From Zobellella taiwanensis (lineage in GTDB: Bacteria; Pseudomonadota; Gammaproteobacteria; Enterobacterales; Aeromonadaceae): a stretch of DNA of 64,000 nucleotides. The notes beneath the pieces are model-generated. The model was not told where the DNA came from. It searched no databases and worked only from the letters and a program-made list of their open reading frames with translations. Both the position numbers and the translations under genes were made by a program. Below are positions 16,395 through 25,837 of this stretch, in pieces; the first letter of the stretch is position 1, and every line of letters begins with the position of its first letter. The stretch spans positions 91,177 to 155,176 of the forward strand of contig NZ_PXYH01000007.1 in assembly GCF_003012795.1 (NCBI RefSeq), in the 5' to 3' direction.

Positions 16395-19300
16395 TTATTC
16401 GGGCTTTTCCCGCAGCGCGTCATCCAGCAACCGCTGCTGGTGCTCGGGCGAGCTGGTATGGCGGGCCAGCAGCCGGTACATGGCGGGCACGATAAACAGG
16501 GTCAGCAGGGTGGCCAGGGCCACCCCGGCAAACACCACCACCCCCACCGCCTGCCGGCTTTCGGCGCCGGCACCGCTGGCCAGGATCAGCGGCACGGCAC
16601 CGGCCACTGTGGTGAAGGCGGTCATCAGTATGGGCCGCAACCGGCGTACCGCCGCCTCCACCAGGGCCTCGTGAAACGCCATGCCCTTGTCGCGCAGCTG
16701 GTTGGCGAATTCCACGATGAGGATACCGTTTTTGGTGACCAGGCCAATCAGCATCACCATGGCTATCTGGCTGTAGGCATTGAGCGTCATGCCCGCCAGG
16801 TAAAGGCCGAGCAGCCCGCCGAGCAGGCCGAGCGGCACCGTCAGCAGCACGATAAAGGGATGCACGAAGCTTTCGAACTGGGCCGCCAGGATCAGAAACA
16901 CCACCACCAGCGCCAGCCCGAACACAAAGGCCACGTCGCCCTGATTGGACTTGTATTCGAGCGATTCGCCCTTGTAGTCGACGGTGGCATTGTCGGGCAG
17001 GTGATCCCGGACCAGGCCGTCCAGATAGTCCAGCGCCTCGCCCAGGCTGTAGTTACCCACCAGGTTGGCGCTCAGGGTGATGGCCTTCTTGCGGTTGTAG
17101 TGGTTGAGGGAGGGCGAGGCGCCCTGCTCGTTGAGCCGCACCAGGCTGTCGAGGGAGACCAGCTCGCCGCTGCCGCTGCGCAGGTAAATGGTGGCCAGAT
17201 CGCTCAGCCGGCTGAAGGCCTGCTCCTCGCCCTTGAGGTAGACATCGTACTCCTCACCCTGGCGCGAATAGGTGGTGATGGCCTGGCCGCCGAGCATGAC
17301 GTTGAGGCTGTCGGCGACATCGGTGACCGAAATGCCGAGCCGGGCCGCCCTTTGTTGATCCACCTCCACCAGCAGTTCGGGTTTGGTCTGGGCATAGTCC
17401 AGGTCCAGATCGCTCAGGCCCGGGTTTTGCCGCGCCAGCTCGCGCAATTGTTCGGCCCACAGGTACAGTTCATCGTAGTCGGCGCCGCCGATGACGAATT
17501 CCACCGGCGAGGTGGAGCCGCTGCGGATGGAAGAGGGCAAGATCGGGATCACCAGCACATCCGCCACCTCCCGGGTCATGGCCCGGATCCGTGTCACCAG
17601 CTCCTCCGCCGACGGCTCGCGCTGGTCCCAGGTCGCCAGGCTGGCAATCACCATGCCGCTGTTGACGCCGCCGCCAAAGCCCGGTGTCCGCACCGTCAGG
17701 CTGGTGGCCACGCCTTCTTCCAGCAGCGGAGCCAGCCGTTCCTCCACCTCGCCCATGGCCCGGCTCATGCGCTCGAAACTGGCACCCTCGGCACCGCGCA
17801 CCATCACGAAGATCACCCCCCTGTCTTCCCTCGGCGTCAGGCTCTGGGGGACTTCCCGGAACAGCAGTGCAATCAGCCCCAGCGCCGCCGCCATCACCAC
17901 CGGCGCCCACCACACATGGCCCAACTCATTGCCGAGCAGGCGGCGGTAGCGCCCCTCGAGCCAGGCGAAACCGGCGTCGAAGTGGCGGGCCAGCCAGCCC
18001 GCCTGGCTGTGGGGACGCAGTATCTTGCTGCTCATCACCGGGGTCAGGGTCAGCGCCACCAGGGAGGAAAAGGCCACCGCCGAGGCCAGCAGCACCGCAA
18101 ATTCGGTAAAGATGCGGCCGATGATGCCGCCCATGAAGACGATGGGCAGGAACACCGAGATCAGGGTCAGGGTCGTGGCGATCACCGCAAAGCCCACTTC
18201 CCGGGTGCCGTACCAGGCGGCCGCCAGCGGCGAACGGCCCCGCTCCAGGTGGTGATAGATGTTTTCCAGCACCACGATGGCATCGTCCACCACCAGGCCG
18301 ATGGCCATGATCAGCGCCATCAGGGTAATGAGGTTGACCGAAAAGCCCATCGACAGGGCCACGATAAAGGCGCTGACCAGCGACACCGGCACCGTCACCG
18401 CCGGGATCAGGGTGGCGCGCACCTGGCCGAGGAAGATGTAGATCACCAGTACCACCAGGGCGATGGTGATCATCAGGGTCTGGTAGACCTCGTCGATGGC
18501 GCTCTCGATAAATACCGAGCTGTCGTAGGTCCAGGTCAGTTCGGTGCCGGGCGGCAGGAAGGGCTGCTGGGCCAGCACCGCCTGCTTGACCTCGTTGACC
18601 ACGTCCAGGGTGTTGGCCTGGGTCTGCTTGACGATGCCCAGGCCGACCACGTTGAGGCCGTTGGAGCGGAACAGGGTGTCTTCCGGCTTTTCGCCCTCCC
18701 ATACCTCGGCCACGTCGCGCAGGTAGACCCGTTCGCCGCCATCGACCCGCCGGATGGTCAGGTTCTGGAAGCTGTCCTCGTTGTCATAGCTGCGCTGGAT
18801 GCGGGTGGCGAAATTCTGCTGGTCGTTTTCGAGGATGCCGGCAGGCAGCTCCACGTTCTGGGCCCGCAGGGCGGCGGCAATGTCCGCCACCGTCACCCCG
18901 CGCGCCGCCATGGCAGCGGGATCCAGGCGCACGTTCATCACCCGTTCCTTGCGCCCGCCGACCCATACCGAACTGACCCCGTCGAGCAGGCTGAAGCGGT
19001 CCGCCAGCACGTTCTGGGCGTAATCGCCCAAATCCAGCGCCGACATGCCGGTGGATCTCAGGGTGACCCAGAGGATGACGTCGTTGCGGCCGGTGTCCTT
19101 GGTGACGATAGGGGCGTCCGCCTCGTCCGGCAGCCGCCGCGAGGCACGGGATACCGCCTCGCGCACGTCGCTGGCGGCATTGTCCAGATCCCGGCTGGGA
19201 TCGAATTCTATGGTGATGCGCGAGCTGCCGTCGGTGGTACTGGAACTGATGAACTTGACCCCGCTGATCCCCGACAATTCATCCTCGAGCCGCTTGGTCA

Positions 19301-19487
19301 CCTGGGTTTCGAGCACGCCGGCACTGGCGCCGGTGTAGTCGGTACGCACCGTCACCACCGGCGAGGTGGTATCGGGCATTTCCCGCAGCGGCAGTTGCAA
19401 AAAGGAGATGAGCCCGAACACGCACAGCATCAGGCTCACCACTATGGCCAGCACCGGCCGGGCAATGGAAAGATCAGAGAGCTTCAC
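16395..19487 (-). CDS. RND multidrug efflux permease
   Basis: Inner-membrane proton-driven pump of the HAE1/MdtB-like RND family, exporting drugs or toxic compounds with a periplasmic adaptor and an outer-membrane channel. The 1030-residue length and internal duplication fit. Proton-relay acids are seen in GLVVDDAIVVLEN (TM4), and the matching Lys is in GLVTKNGILIVEF (TM10). Its start overlaps the adaptor gene by 14 bp. No TolC-type gene is adjacent, so a distant channel is presumably shared. Substrate is unknown. Confidence 0.94.
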   Translation of the reverse strand: MKLSDLSIARPVLAIVVSLMLCVFGLISFLQLPLREMPDTTSPVVTVRTDYTGASAGVLETQVTKRLEDELSGISGVKFISSSTTDGSSRITIEFDPSRDLDNAASDVREAVSRASRRLPDEADAPIVTKDTGRNDVILWVTLRSTGMSALDLGDYAQNVLADRFSLLDGVSSVWVGGRKERVMNVRLDPAAMAARGVTVADIAAALRAQNVELPAGILENDQQNFATRIQRSYDNEDSFQNLTIRRVDGGERVYLRDVAEVWEGEKPEDTLFRSNGLNVVGLGIVKQTQANTLDVVNEVKQAVLAQQPFLPPGTELTWTYDSSVFIESAIDEVYQTLMITIALVVLVIYIFLGQVRATLIPAVTVPVSLVSAFIVALSMGFSVNLITLMALIMAIGLVVDDAIVVLENIYHHLERGRSPLAAAWYGTREVGFAVIATTLTLISVFLPIVFMGGIIGRIFTEFAVLLASAVAFSSLVALTLTPVMSSKILRPHSQAGWLARHFDAGFAWLEGRYRRLLGNELGHVWWAPVVMAAALGLIALLFREVPQSLTPREDRGVIFVMVRGAEGASFERMSRAMGEVEERLAPLLEEGVATSLTVRTPGFGGGVNSGMVIASLATWDQREPSAEELVTRIRAMTREVADVLVIPILPSSIRSGSTSPVEFVIGGADYDELYLWAEQLRELARQNPGLSDLDLDYAQTKPELLVEVDQQRAARLGISVTDVADSLNVMLGGQAITTYSRQGEEYDVYLKGEEQAFSRLSDLATIYLRSGSGELVSLDSLVRLNEQGASPSLNHYNRKKAITLSANLVGNYSLGEALDYLDGLVRDHLPDNATVDYKGESLEYKSNQGDVAFVFGLALVVVFLILAAQFESFVHPFIVLLTVPLGLLGGLLGLYLAGMTLNAYSQIAMVMLIGLVTKNGILIVEFANQLRDKGMAFHEALVEAAVRRLRPILMTAFTTVAGAVPLILASGAGAESRQAVGVVVFAGVALATLLTLFIVPAMYRLLARHTSSPEHQQRLLDDALREKPE

Positions 19488-20496
19488 GCTTGACCTCCAC
19501 CTGCATGCCGTTGCGGATCTTGACCGTACCCTCGCTCACCACCTGCTCGCCCGGCTCCAGCCCGCCGGTCACCGTGACCAGTTCGCCCATGTTTCGGCCA
19601 ACCTCCACCGTGCGCTGGCTCACCCGGCCGCCTTCGTCCACCACGAATACATAGCGCTGGTTGCCCGCATACAACAGGCTCTGGGCCGGGATCACCGCCT
19701 GCACACTGTCGTCCAGGGTCAGCCGGACCCGCATCAGCATGCCCGGCACCAGCAGGCCGTCGCTGTTGTCGAACAGCAGCCGGACCTGGGCATTGAGGGT
19801 GTCGGCGTTGACGCTGGGCGACACCACCGCCAGCTCGCCGATAAAGTCCCGGGCGCCGTAGGCTTCGGCGGTGGCGCTCAGCTGTTCGCCTACCCTGAGC
19901 TTGCGAAAGTGTTTTTCCGGCACCGCCAGATCCAGCTTGAGGGTGGCGATGTCGAGCAACTCGGCCACCGGAGTATTGGCCGCAAGCAGCAGGCCGGGGG
20001 CCACATCCGACAGCCCGATCACGCCGTCGAAGGGGGCTCTCAGGCTCAGGTAGTCGGCCTCCACCCGGGCCGCCTGCAGCTTGGCCTCGGCCATGGCCAC
20101 CGCCGCCTGCTGGCCTTCCAGCTCGGTCTGGGTCACCGCCTTGCGGTTGAACAGGGTCTGGTAGTTGTTGAGGATACGGCGGGCATCCATCAGCGCCGCC
20201 TGGGCTTCCTTCACCGCCGCCTGGGCGGCCCTGTCGTCGAGACTGAGCAGCAGTTGTCCCCGCTCCACCCGCTGGCCCGGCACAAAGTGCACCTCGGTCA
20301 CCCGGGCACTGACCTGGGGGGCAATGGCCACCTGCTGGTTGGCCTTGAGGGTGCCGACCAGTTCCAGGGAGGCCGGCACCGCCTGTTCGGTCACCCTGAC
20401 GGTGGACACCACAGGACCGCCCTGGGCGGCCAGGCCACCCGAGCAGAGCAGCAGGCAGCCGAACAGCGGTCCCAGGTAATGGTTGTTCTTGCGCAT
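19474..20496 (-). CDS. RND efflux periplasmic adaptor (HlyD/MFP family)
   Basis: Membrane-fusion protein linking the RND pump to an outer-membrane channel. The 340 residues begin with a signal peptide (LLLCSGGLAAQ). They then show the lipoyl-like half-motif (VHFVPGQRVERGQLLLSLDD), a coiled-coil hairpin (about 95-160), the second lipoyl half (LRAPFDGVIGLSDVAPGLLL) and a beta-barrel. It is the first gene of the two-gene unit. Confidence 0.92.
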   Translation of the reverse strand: MRKNNHYLGPLFGCLLLCSGGLAAQGGPVVSTVRVTEQAVPASLELVGTLKANQQVAIAPQVSARVTEVHFVPGQRVERGQLLLSLDDRAAQAAVKEAQAALMDARRILNNYQTLFNRKAVTQTELEGQQAAVAMAEAKLQAARVEADYLSLRAPFDGVIGLSDVAPGLLLAANTPVAELLDIATLKLDLAVPEKHFRKLRVGEQLSATAEAYGARDFIGELAVVSPSVNADTLNAQVRLLFDNSDGLLVPGMLMRVRLTLDDSVQAVIPAQSLLYAGNQRYVFVVDEGGRVSQRTVEVGRNMGELVTVTGGLEPGEQVVSEGTVKIRNGMQVEVKREAL

Positions 20497-20675
20497 TGTG
20501 TGATTCCTTATCCACGTCTGGCTCCAAGTGTACCGGCTTGCGGAACACAGACTATGTCAATTGCCGTCAAAGATGTGACAAAGTGTGGCAGCCCCCCGGT
20601 TGAGACCGTGACAAGCCGCCGAAAATCCCACTACGCTTTAGTCAGACCGCGCACCCGCTTTGCCGAGGAGACAGC

Positions 20676-21434
20676 ATGAGCCAGGGCAAGATACTGATCA
20701 CCGGCGCCGCCAGGGGCCTGGGGCTGGGCATGACCCGCTATTTCCTGCGCCACGACTACCAGGTGCTGGGGCTGGACATCGACAAGTACGCCCTTACCGA
20801 ACTGGACGAAGCCCAGCTGCCGGGGCTGCAGCTGGTGCATCTGGACGTAGCCGACGAACAGTCGGTACAGACCCTGGCCCGGCTGGTGGAGCGCCAGTTC
20901 GGCCGGCTCAGCGGCATCATCAACAACGCCGCCATCAGCCTGCCCCATCACGAATCCCTGCGCCAGCTCTCGCTGGCCCACTGGCAACGGGTGCTGGCGG
21001 TCAACCTCACCGGTCCCATGCTGATCTGCAAGCATCTGTCCGGCCTGATGCGCCCGGGCTCGGCCATCATCAATATCGGCTCCACCCGGGCCCACCAATC
21101 CGAACCCGACAGCGAAGCCTACGCCGCCGCCAAGGGCGGCCTTATCGCCCTGACCCACGCCCTGGCCATCAGCCTGGGGCCCGATATCCGGGTCAATACC
21201 ATCAGCCCGGGCTGGATCGACGTGACCGGGCTGCAGCCGGAACGCAGCGAGTCGCCGCCCGGCCCCGGCGACCATCGCCAGCACCCCGTGGGCCGGGTCG
21301 GCGAAGCGGAAGACGTGGCGGCCCTGGCCCGCTTCCTGCTGTCCTCGGAGGCCGGCTTCATCACCGGCCAGGAGTATGTGATCGACGGCGGCATGAGCAA
21401 ACGGATGATCTACCCGGGGGCGGCTGCCGACTGA
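20676..21434 (+). CDS. Short-chain dehydrogenase/reductase
   Basis: Classical 252-residue SDR. Cofactor motif TGAARGLG is at residues 9-16, NNAA at 83-86, and the catalytic residues are S136 and Y149-K153 (YAAAK). The C-terminus [14 protein letters not shown] is typical of FabG-like enzymes. An excellent GAGGAGA site precedes the ATG. Followed by xthA 47 bp later. Substrate is not deducible. Confidence 0.88.
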   Translation: MSQGKILITGAARGLGLGMTRYFLRHDYQVLGLDIDKYALTELDEAQLPGLQLVHLDVADEQSVQTLARLVERQFGRLSGIINNAAISLPHHESLRQLSLAHWQRVLAVNLTGPMLICKHLSGLMRPGSAIINIGSTRAHQSEPDSEAYAAAKGGLIALTHALAISLGPDIRVNTISPGWIDVTGLQPERSESPPGPGDHRQHPVGRVGEAEDVAALARFLLSSEAGFITGQEYVIDGGMSKRMIYPGAAAD

Positions 21435-21481
21435 GCCGCTTTCTGCTAGCATGGGGCCACCTTTACCAAAGCGGCACCGCC

Positions 21482-22291
21482 ATGAAAGTTGTTTCCTTCA
21501 ATATCAACGGCCTGAGAGCCCGCCTGCCCCAGTTGCAGGCCCTTATCGACAAGCACAACCCCGACATCATCGGCCTGCAGGAAATCAAGGTCCACGACGA
21601 CGCCTTTCCGGTGGCCGAGGTGGAAGCCATGGGATACCACGTCTACTTCCATGGCCAGAAAGGGCACTACGGGGTGGCCCTGCTCAGCCGGCAACCGGCG
21701 CTGGCCGTCCAAAAGGGCTTTCCCGCCGATCCGGAAGACGCCCAACGACGCATGATCATCGGCCGTTTCGCCCGTCCCGACGGCCAGCCGCTGACGGTAC
21801 TGAACGGCTATTTCCCCCAGGGGGAGAACCGCAGCCACGACACCAAATTTCCGGCCAAGCGCCGGTTTTACGAGGACCTGCAACACTACCTGCGGGACTG
21901 CCACCGGCCCGACGAGGCAGTGGTGATCATGGGGGACATGAACATCTCCCACACCGATCTCGACATCGGCATCGGCGAACCCAACCGCAAGCGTTGGCTG
22001 CGCGAAGGCAAATGCTCCTTCCTGCCGGAGGAGCGGGAGTGGCTGGACCGGCTGCTGGAGTGGGGACTGGTCGATACCTGGCGATACCAGCACCCGGACG
22101 AGACCGGCATCTATTCCTGGTTCGACTATCGCAGCAAGGGGTTCGACGACAACCGGGGCCTGCGCATCGACCTTATCCTGGCCACCCGCCCCCTGGTGCA
22201 GGAACTGGCCGAAACCGGCATCGACTATCCGTTGCGGGGCCTGGAAAAGCCCTCGGATCACGCCCCCATCTGGGCCAGTTTCGGGGAATAA
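21482..22291 (+). CDS. xthA: Exodeoxyribonuclease III (AP endonuclease)
   Basis: Repairs abasic sites and 3'-blocked ends in DNA. The 269 residues show all catalytic motifs: metal ligand E34 in [18 protein letters not shown] in the middle (Asp/Asn pair), RIDLILAT, and the C-terminal SDHAPIW with catalytic His about 260. Length is equal to E. coli XthA within one residue. Confidence 0.97.
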   Translation: MKVVSFNINGLRARLPQLQALIDKHNPDIIGLQEIKVHDDAFPVAEVEAMGYHVYFHGQKGHYGVALLSRQPALAVQKGFPADPEDAQRRMIIGRFARPDGQPLTVLNGYFPQGENRSHDTKFPAKRRFYEDLQHYLRDCHRPDEAVVIMGDMNISHTDLDIGIGEPNRKRWLREGKCSFLPEEREWLDRLLEWGLVDTWRYQHPDETGIYSWFDYRSKGFDDNRGLRIDLILATRPLVQELAETGIDYPLRGLEKPSDHAPIWASFGE

Positions 22292-22297
22292 AGCGCA

Positions 22298-22350
22298 GGG
22301 ACTGGGGACTGGAAATTATCACCCATCCCAAGTCCCGGATCCCCAGTCCC
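22298..22350. repeat. Inverted intergenic repeat (GGGACTGGGGA family), copy A
   Basis: GGGACTGGGGA at 22298-22308 is mirrored by TCCCCAGTCCC at 22340-22350, between the convergent xthA and hisM genes. The same arms recur at 36292 and 36559. This looks like a dispersed intergenic palindrome that may also serve as a transcription stop. Confidence 0.65.
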
Positions 22351-22356
22351 CTGGTC

Positions 22357-23049
22357 TTACGCCGTTCTCGGCCGCAAGTGCCGGAACCAGCGGTTTTCCA
22401 GCCTGCGAAAGCCCCACACCAGCAGGAAGGTCAGGCACATATACAGCAGCCCCGCCGCCAGGAAAGCCTCGAACGGCGAGTAATAGCGGGAGTTGACGAT
22501 GCGCGCCGCGCCGGTGAGATCGGCGATGGTGATCACCCCCGCCACCGCCGAGCCGTGCAGCATGAAGATCACCTCGTTACTGTAGGCAGGCAGGGCCCGG
22601 CGAAAGGAGTTGGGCAAAATAATCCGCCGCAGGGTCAGCATCCGGCTCATGCCATAGGCATAGGCCGCCTCGATTTGCCCTCTGGGCATGGCGTTGATCG
22701 AACCGCGGATGATTTCGGCGGTATAGGCACCGGTATTGAGGGTAAAGGCCAGGATAGCGCAGAACCAGGCCTGGCTGAACCATTCCCAGGCCCAGGACTC
22801 CTTGAGCCACTGCCACTGGCCGGCGCCGTAGTAGATAAGGAACAACTGCACCAGCAGCGGCGTACCCCGGAAAAAATAGATATAGGCCCAGGCCGGCCCC
22901 TTGATCAGCCAGTTGGCGCTGTTGCGGCAGATGCCCGCGGGCACGGCGATGGCCAGGCCAAGCAGCAGCGACACCGCCACCAGGAACACAGTGGTGTACA
23001 GCCCCTGCCAGTACACTTCCCACTCGTTCAGGATGATTGAAAAATCCAT
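22357..23049 (-). CDS. hisM: Histidine/basic amino acid ABC transporter permease HisM
   Basis: One of two inner-membrane permeases of the histidine/lysine/arginine/ornithine importer. The 230 residues have five or six hydrophobic helices and the EAA-type loop for the ATPase (EAAYAYGMSRMLTLRRIILPNSFRRALP). It ends the hisP-J-Q-M operon, 3 bp after hisQ. The alternative name ArtM-like is possible; four-gene context and sequence favour His. Confidence 0.9.
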   Translation of the reverse strand: MDFSIILNEWEVYWQGLYTTVFLVAVSLLLGLAIAVPAGICRNSANWLIKGPAWAYIYFFRGTPLLVQLFLIYYGAGQWQWLKESWAWEWFSQAWFCAILAFTLNTGAYTAEIIRGSINAMPRGQIEAAYAYGMSRMLTLRRIILPNSFRRALPAYSNEVIFMLHGSAVAGVITIADLTGAARIVNSRYYSPFEAFLAAGLLYMCLTFLLVWGFRRLENRWFRHLRPRTA

Positions 23050-23052
23050 GGC

Positions 23053-23793
23053 TTACCTCGTCTGGATGGCGTAATGGCGCTCGGCCCACTTGAGCATGGA
23101 AGTGGACAGGGTGGTGAACAGCAGGAAGATGATGGCCACCGCCAGGTAGAAGGTGAAGGGCAATTGGGTCGCGCCCGCCGCCAGGGACGCCTTGCGCACC
23201 ATGTCGTCGAGGCCGATGATCGACACCAGGGCCGTGGTCTTGAGCAACACCAGCCAGTTGTTGCCCAGGCCCGGCAGGGCGTGGCGCATCATCTGGGGAA
23301 ACAGGATGCGGCGAAACACCAGCAACGGATTCATGCCGTAGGCCCGGGCCGCTTCCAGTTCGCCCTTGTCCACCGCCAGTATCGCGCCGCGGAAGGTCTC
23401 GGTCATGTAGGCCCCGAAGATAAAGCCAATGGTGATAATGCCCGCCATAAAGGGGCTGATTTCGATGTAATCGGGTACATAGCTGACCCACTGGTGATCG
23501 GGGTTGCCCCCGCCAATCCAGTCGTTCAGCCTCTGATTGATGGAATAGAGCGAATTATTGAGCAATACCTGGCCGCCGAAGAAGATCAGCATCATCAGCA
23601 CCAGATCCGGTATCCCGCGGATGACGGTGGTATAACCGGTGGCCAGCCAGCGGGCCGGCTTGAATGAAGAGAGTTTGGCCAATGCCCCCAGCAATCCCAG
23701 GGCCACCGCCAGCAGCAGCGACAGCAGGGCCACTTCGATGGTGACCCAGGCCCCTTCCATGAGGGCACCTTCGTATCCTTTCAGATCCAGCAT
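23053..23793 (-). CDS. hisQ: Histidine/basic amino acid ABC transporter permease HisQ
   Basis: Second inner-membrane permease of the same importer, 246 residues, with EAA loop ELEAARAYGMNPLLVFRRILFPQMMRHALP near 150-180. The sequence begins MLDLKGYEGALMEGAWVTIE, as in HisQ proteins. Preceded by a hairpin in the hisJ-hisQ gap. Confidence 0.9.
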   Translation of the reverse strand: MLDLKGYEGALMEGAWVTIEVALLSLLLAVALGLLGALAKLSSFKPARWLATGYTTVIRGIPDLVLMMLIFFGGQVLLNNSLYSINQRLNDWIGGGNPDHQWVSYVPDYIEISPFMAGIITIGFIFGAYMTETFRGAILAVDKGELEAARAYGMNPLLVFRRILFPQMMRHALPGLGNNWLVLLKTTALVSIIGLDDMVRKASLAAGATQLPFTFYLAVAIIFLLFTTLSTSMLKWAERHYAIQTR

Positions 23794-23809
23794 AACGACT
23801 TCCTATCAT

Positions 23810-23829
23810 ACCGGCCCCGCAGGGCCGGT
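23810..23829 (-). other. REP-like hairpin between hisJ and hisQ
   Basis: ACCGGCCC, loop CGCA, GGGCCGGT: a perfect 8-bp GC-rich stem in the 45-bp gap after the binding-protein gene. In Salmonella the equivalent hisJ-hisQ gap holds REP sequences that stabilise upstream mRNA, so that more HisJ than permease is made. Confidence 0.7.
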
Positions 23830-23838
23830 AACCACTGA

Positions 23839-24615
23839 TTAACCGCCGTACACGTCGTATTCGAAGTACTTGCCGTTGATTTCCTGGTACTTGCCGTTTT
23901 CACGCAGTTCCAGGATGGCCTTGTCGAGCATTTGCTTGAGCTTCTGGTCCTGCTTGCGCACGGCAATGCCGAATCCTTCGCCGAACCATTGCTCGTCGGT
24001 CACCGAGGGGCCGACAAACTCGAAGGCGTCGCCGCCCTCTTTGTTGAGCAGGCCTTCTTCGATGGCGGTGGCGTCCAGGAACACATAATCGATGCGGCCG
24101 GCCTTGAGATCCAGGTAGGCTTCGTCGGCGGTACCGTAGCGCACCAGGGAAACGTCCTTGCCGAAGTTGTCGGTCAGGTATTTGTCGTGGGTTGTGGCGA
24201 TCTGCACCCCAACCCGCTTGCCGGCCAGGCCTTCCTTGCTCAAATCCAGTTCGGTCCCCTTGCGGGCGGCAAACTTGTTGGGCACCAGGGCATACTTGCC
24301 GGTAAAGTCGACGGTGCGCTTACGCTCCTCGGTAATGGACATGGCGGCGATAATGGCATCGTACTTGCGCGCCAGCAGGGCCGGGATAATGCCATCCCAG
24401 TCCTGGGCCACCAGTTGGCACTCGACCTGCATCTGCTCGCACAGGGCATTGGCCATGTCCACGTCGAAGCCCTGCAACTGGCCGCTTTCATCGGTCCAGG
24501 AAAAGGGAGGATAGGCGCCTTCAATACCAAAGCGTACGGTTTTCCAGTCCTGGGCCTGCGCAGTGCCTGCGGCCAGGGCAGCCATCATGGCGCCGGCAAC
24601 CAACAGTTTTTTCAT
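23839..24615 (-). CDS. hisJ: Periplasmic histidine / Lys-Arg-Orn binding protein
   Basis: Solute-binding protein of family 3 delivering amino acids to HisQMP. The 258 residues carry a signal peptide (cleavage about residue 21, AQA). The family-3 signature is GFDVDMANALCEQM near 49-62, followed by IIAAMSITEERKRTVDFT, which contains the ligand-carboxylate binding Arg. It lies 42 bp after hisP. HisJ and ArgT cannot be told apart by eye. Confidence 0.9.
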   Translation of the reverse strand: MKKLLVAGAMMAALAAGTAQAQDWKTVRFGIEGAYPPFSWTDESGQLQGFDVDMANALCEQMQVECQLVAQDWDGIIPALLARKYDAIIAAMSITEERKRTVDFTGKYALVPNKFAARKGTELDLSKEGLAGKRVGVQIATTHDKYLTDNFGKDVSLVRYGTADEAYLDLKAGRIDYVFLDATAIEEGLLNKEGGDAFEFVGPSVTDEQWFGEGFGIAVRKQDQKLKQMLDKAILELRENGKYQEINGKYFEYDVYGG

Positions 24616-24657
24616 AGCCTTACTCCTTGTGTTAGGTCTTGGGTATTGCCTTTTGCA

Positions 24658-25425
24658 TCAATAAACCGAAGAAATGAATTGCTTGAACCGCTCCGAACTC
24701 GGATTGGCGAACACCTGGCGGGGATCGCCCTGCTCTTCCACCCGCCCCTGATGCAGGAACATCACCTTGTTGGAGACATCCCGGGCGAAGCTCATTTCGT
24801 GGGTCACCACCAGCATGGTCCGGCCTTCTTCCGCCAGGCCGCGCATCACGCCCAGCACCTCGCCCACCAGCTCGGGGTCGAGCGCCGAGGTGGGCTCGTC
24901 GAACAGCATGACTTCAGGATCCACCGCCAGCGCCCGGGCGATGGCGGCGCGCTGCTGCTGGCCGCCGGACAGGTGGCCCGGATAGTAGTCGCGGCGCTCG
25001 AACAGGCCGACCTTGTGCAGCAGGGCCTCGGCCTTGTCGACGGCCTGCTTTTTGGGCACCTTGAGCACATGTACCGGCACTTCGATGATGTTTTCGAGGA
25101 TGGTCATGTGCGACCAGAGGTTGAAACTCTGGAATACCATGGCCAGCCGGGAGCGGATCCGCTCCACCTGGCGCATGTTGGCGGTCTCCCGCTCGCCGGC
25201 CTTGTTGGTGCGCATTTCGATCAGTTCGCCGTGCACCCGCACCTCGCCGGCAGAGGGCGTTTCCAGCAGGTTGATACAGCGTAAAAAGGTGGATTTGCCG
25301 GAGCCGGACGAACCGATGATCGAAATGACGTCGCCCTTGACCGCGGTCAAATCGATGCCTTTGAGTACTTCCAGGGAGCCGTAATGCTTGTGCAGGCCCG
25401 ACACTTCCAGGGCTGGTTTGCTCAT
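24658..25425 (-). CDS. hisP: Histidine/basic amino acid ABC transporter ATPase HisP
   Basis: Cytoplasmic ATPase that powers HisQM. The 255 residues include Walker A GSSGSGKS (near 38-45), the ABC signature LSGGQQQR, Walker B VMLFDEPTSALD and the H-loop VTHEM. First gene of the hisP-J-Q-M unit, divergent from lysO across a 412-bp regulatory gap. Confidence 0.95.
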   Translation of the reverse strand: MSKPALEVSGLHKHYGSLEVLKGIDLTAVKGDVISIIGSSGSGKSTFLRCINLLETPSAGEVRVHGELIEMRTNKAGERETANMRQVERIRSRLAMVFQSFNLWSHMTILENIIEVPVHVLKVPKKQAVDKAEALLHKVGLFERRDYYPGHLSGGQQQRAAIARALAVDPEVMLFDEPTSALDPELVGEVLGVMRGLAEEGRTMLVVTHEMSFARDVSNKVMFLHQGRVEEQGDPRQVFANPSSERFKQFISSVY

Positions 25426-25837
25426 CCGTTAGACCTTTTGTTCCTGTGTCGCCGCGGCGACCGAGTCCTTGATCATGGTTAACGACTTGTTAACCGCTGC
25501 CGCAAAATTACCATCTGCCGCCGTCAATAACAACATAATCGCCTTTCCAGTACGGTGTTGGTCGGTTTTTTATACGATGATATCACAGCGTTACAGTATA
25601 AAATTATTCAAAAATAGCGAATAAAACATCAGGCAACGAATATTACACCATACCGCCGGCTTGCCAACCACGGCAAAGCCAGGGAACCGCTAGGCGCTGG
25701 TTATTCACTCCCGGCAACGCCGGCTTCACCCGGCACCGGACACCGGCTTTTTTTTCCCGATCGGCTCACGTATGCTGTCGGGCACGACAGTGACGGTCAA
25801 AAATCACGCCGCATCAATCAATTGGAAGATTATTCTC
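25426..25837. other. Shared control region of hisP and lysO (412 bp, no gene)
   Basis: The hisP-proximal half is AT-rich, unlike its surroundings, and contains the inverted pair GTTAACGACTTGTTAAC (25477-25493) and ArgR-like half sites (25597-25627). The lysO-proximal half holds GC-rich inverted repeats (GCCGG...CCGGC) ending in a T8 run at 25748-25755, which could act as an attenuator or terminator in the lysO leader. No lysine riboswitch core was recognised. Confidence 0.55.
25597..25627. promoter_or_regulatory. Candidate ArgR-like operator
   Basis: AAATTATTCA followed by TAGCGAATAAAACAT resembles two adjacent ARG boxes (consensus WNTGAATWWWWATTCANW), but each has mismatches. ArgR control is known for basic amino acid transporters and for E. 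coli lysO, which makes the site plausible. Confidence 0.35.

Noticed and set aside
16194..19493. A 1099-codon open frame on the plus strand opposite the RND permease
   Set aside because: It is rich in Gly, His and Gln with no domain pattern, begins inside tRNA-Tyr, and mirrors a gene whose protein has all RND motifs. Long antisense frames are expected in high-GC DNA.
25660..25837. Lysine riboswitch in the lysO leader
   Set aside because: No conserved L-box core segments could be recognised; only GC hairpins and a T-run.
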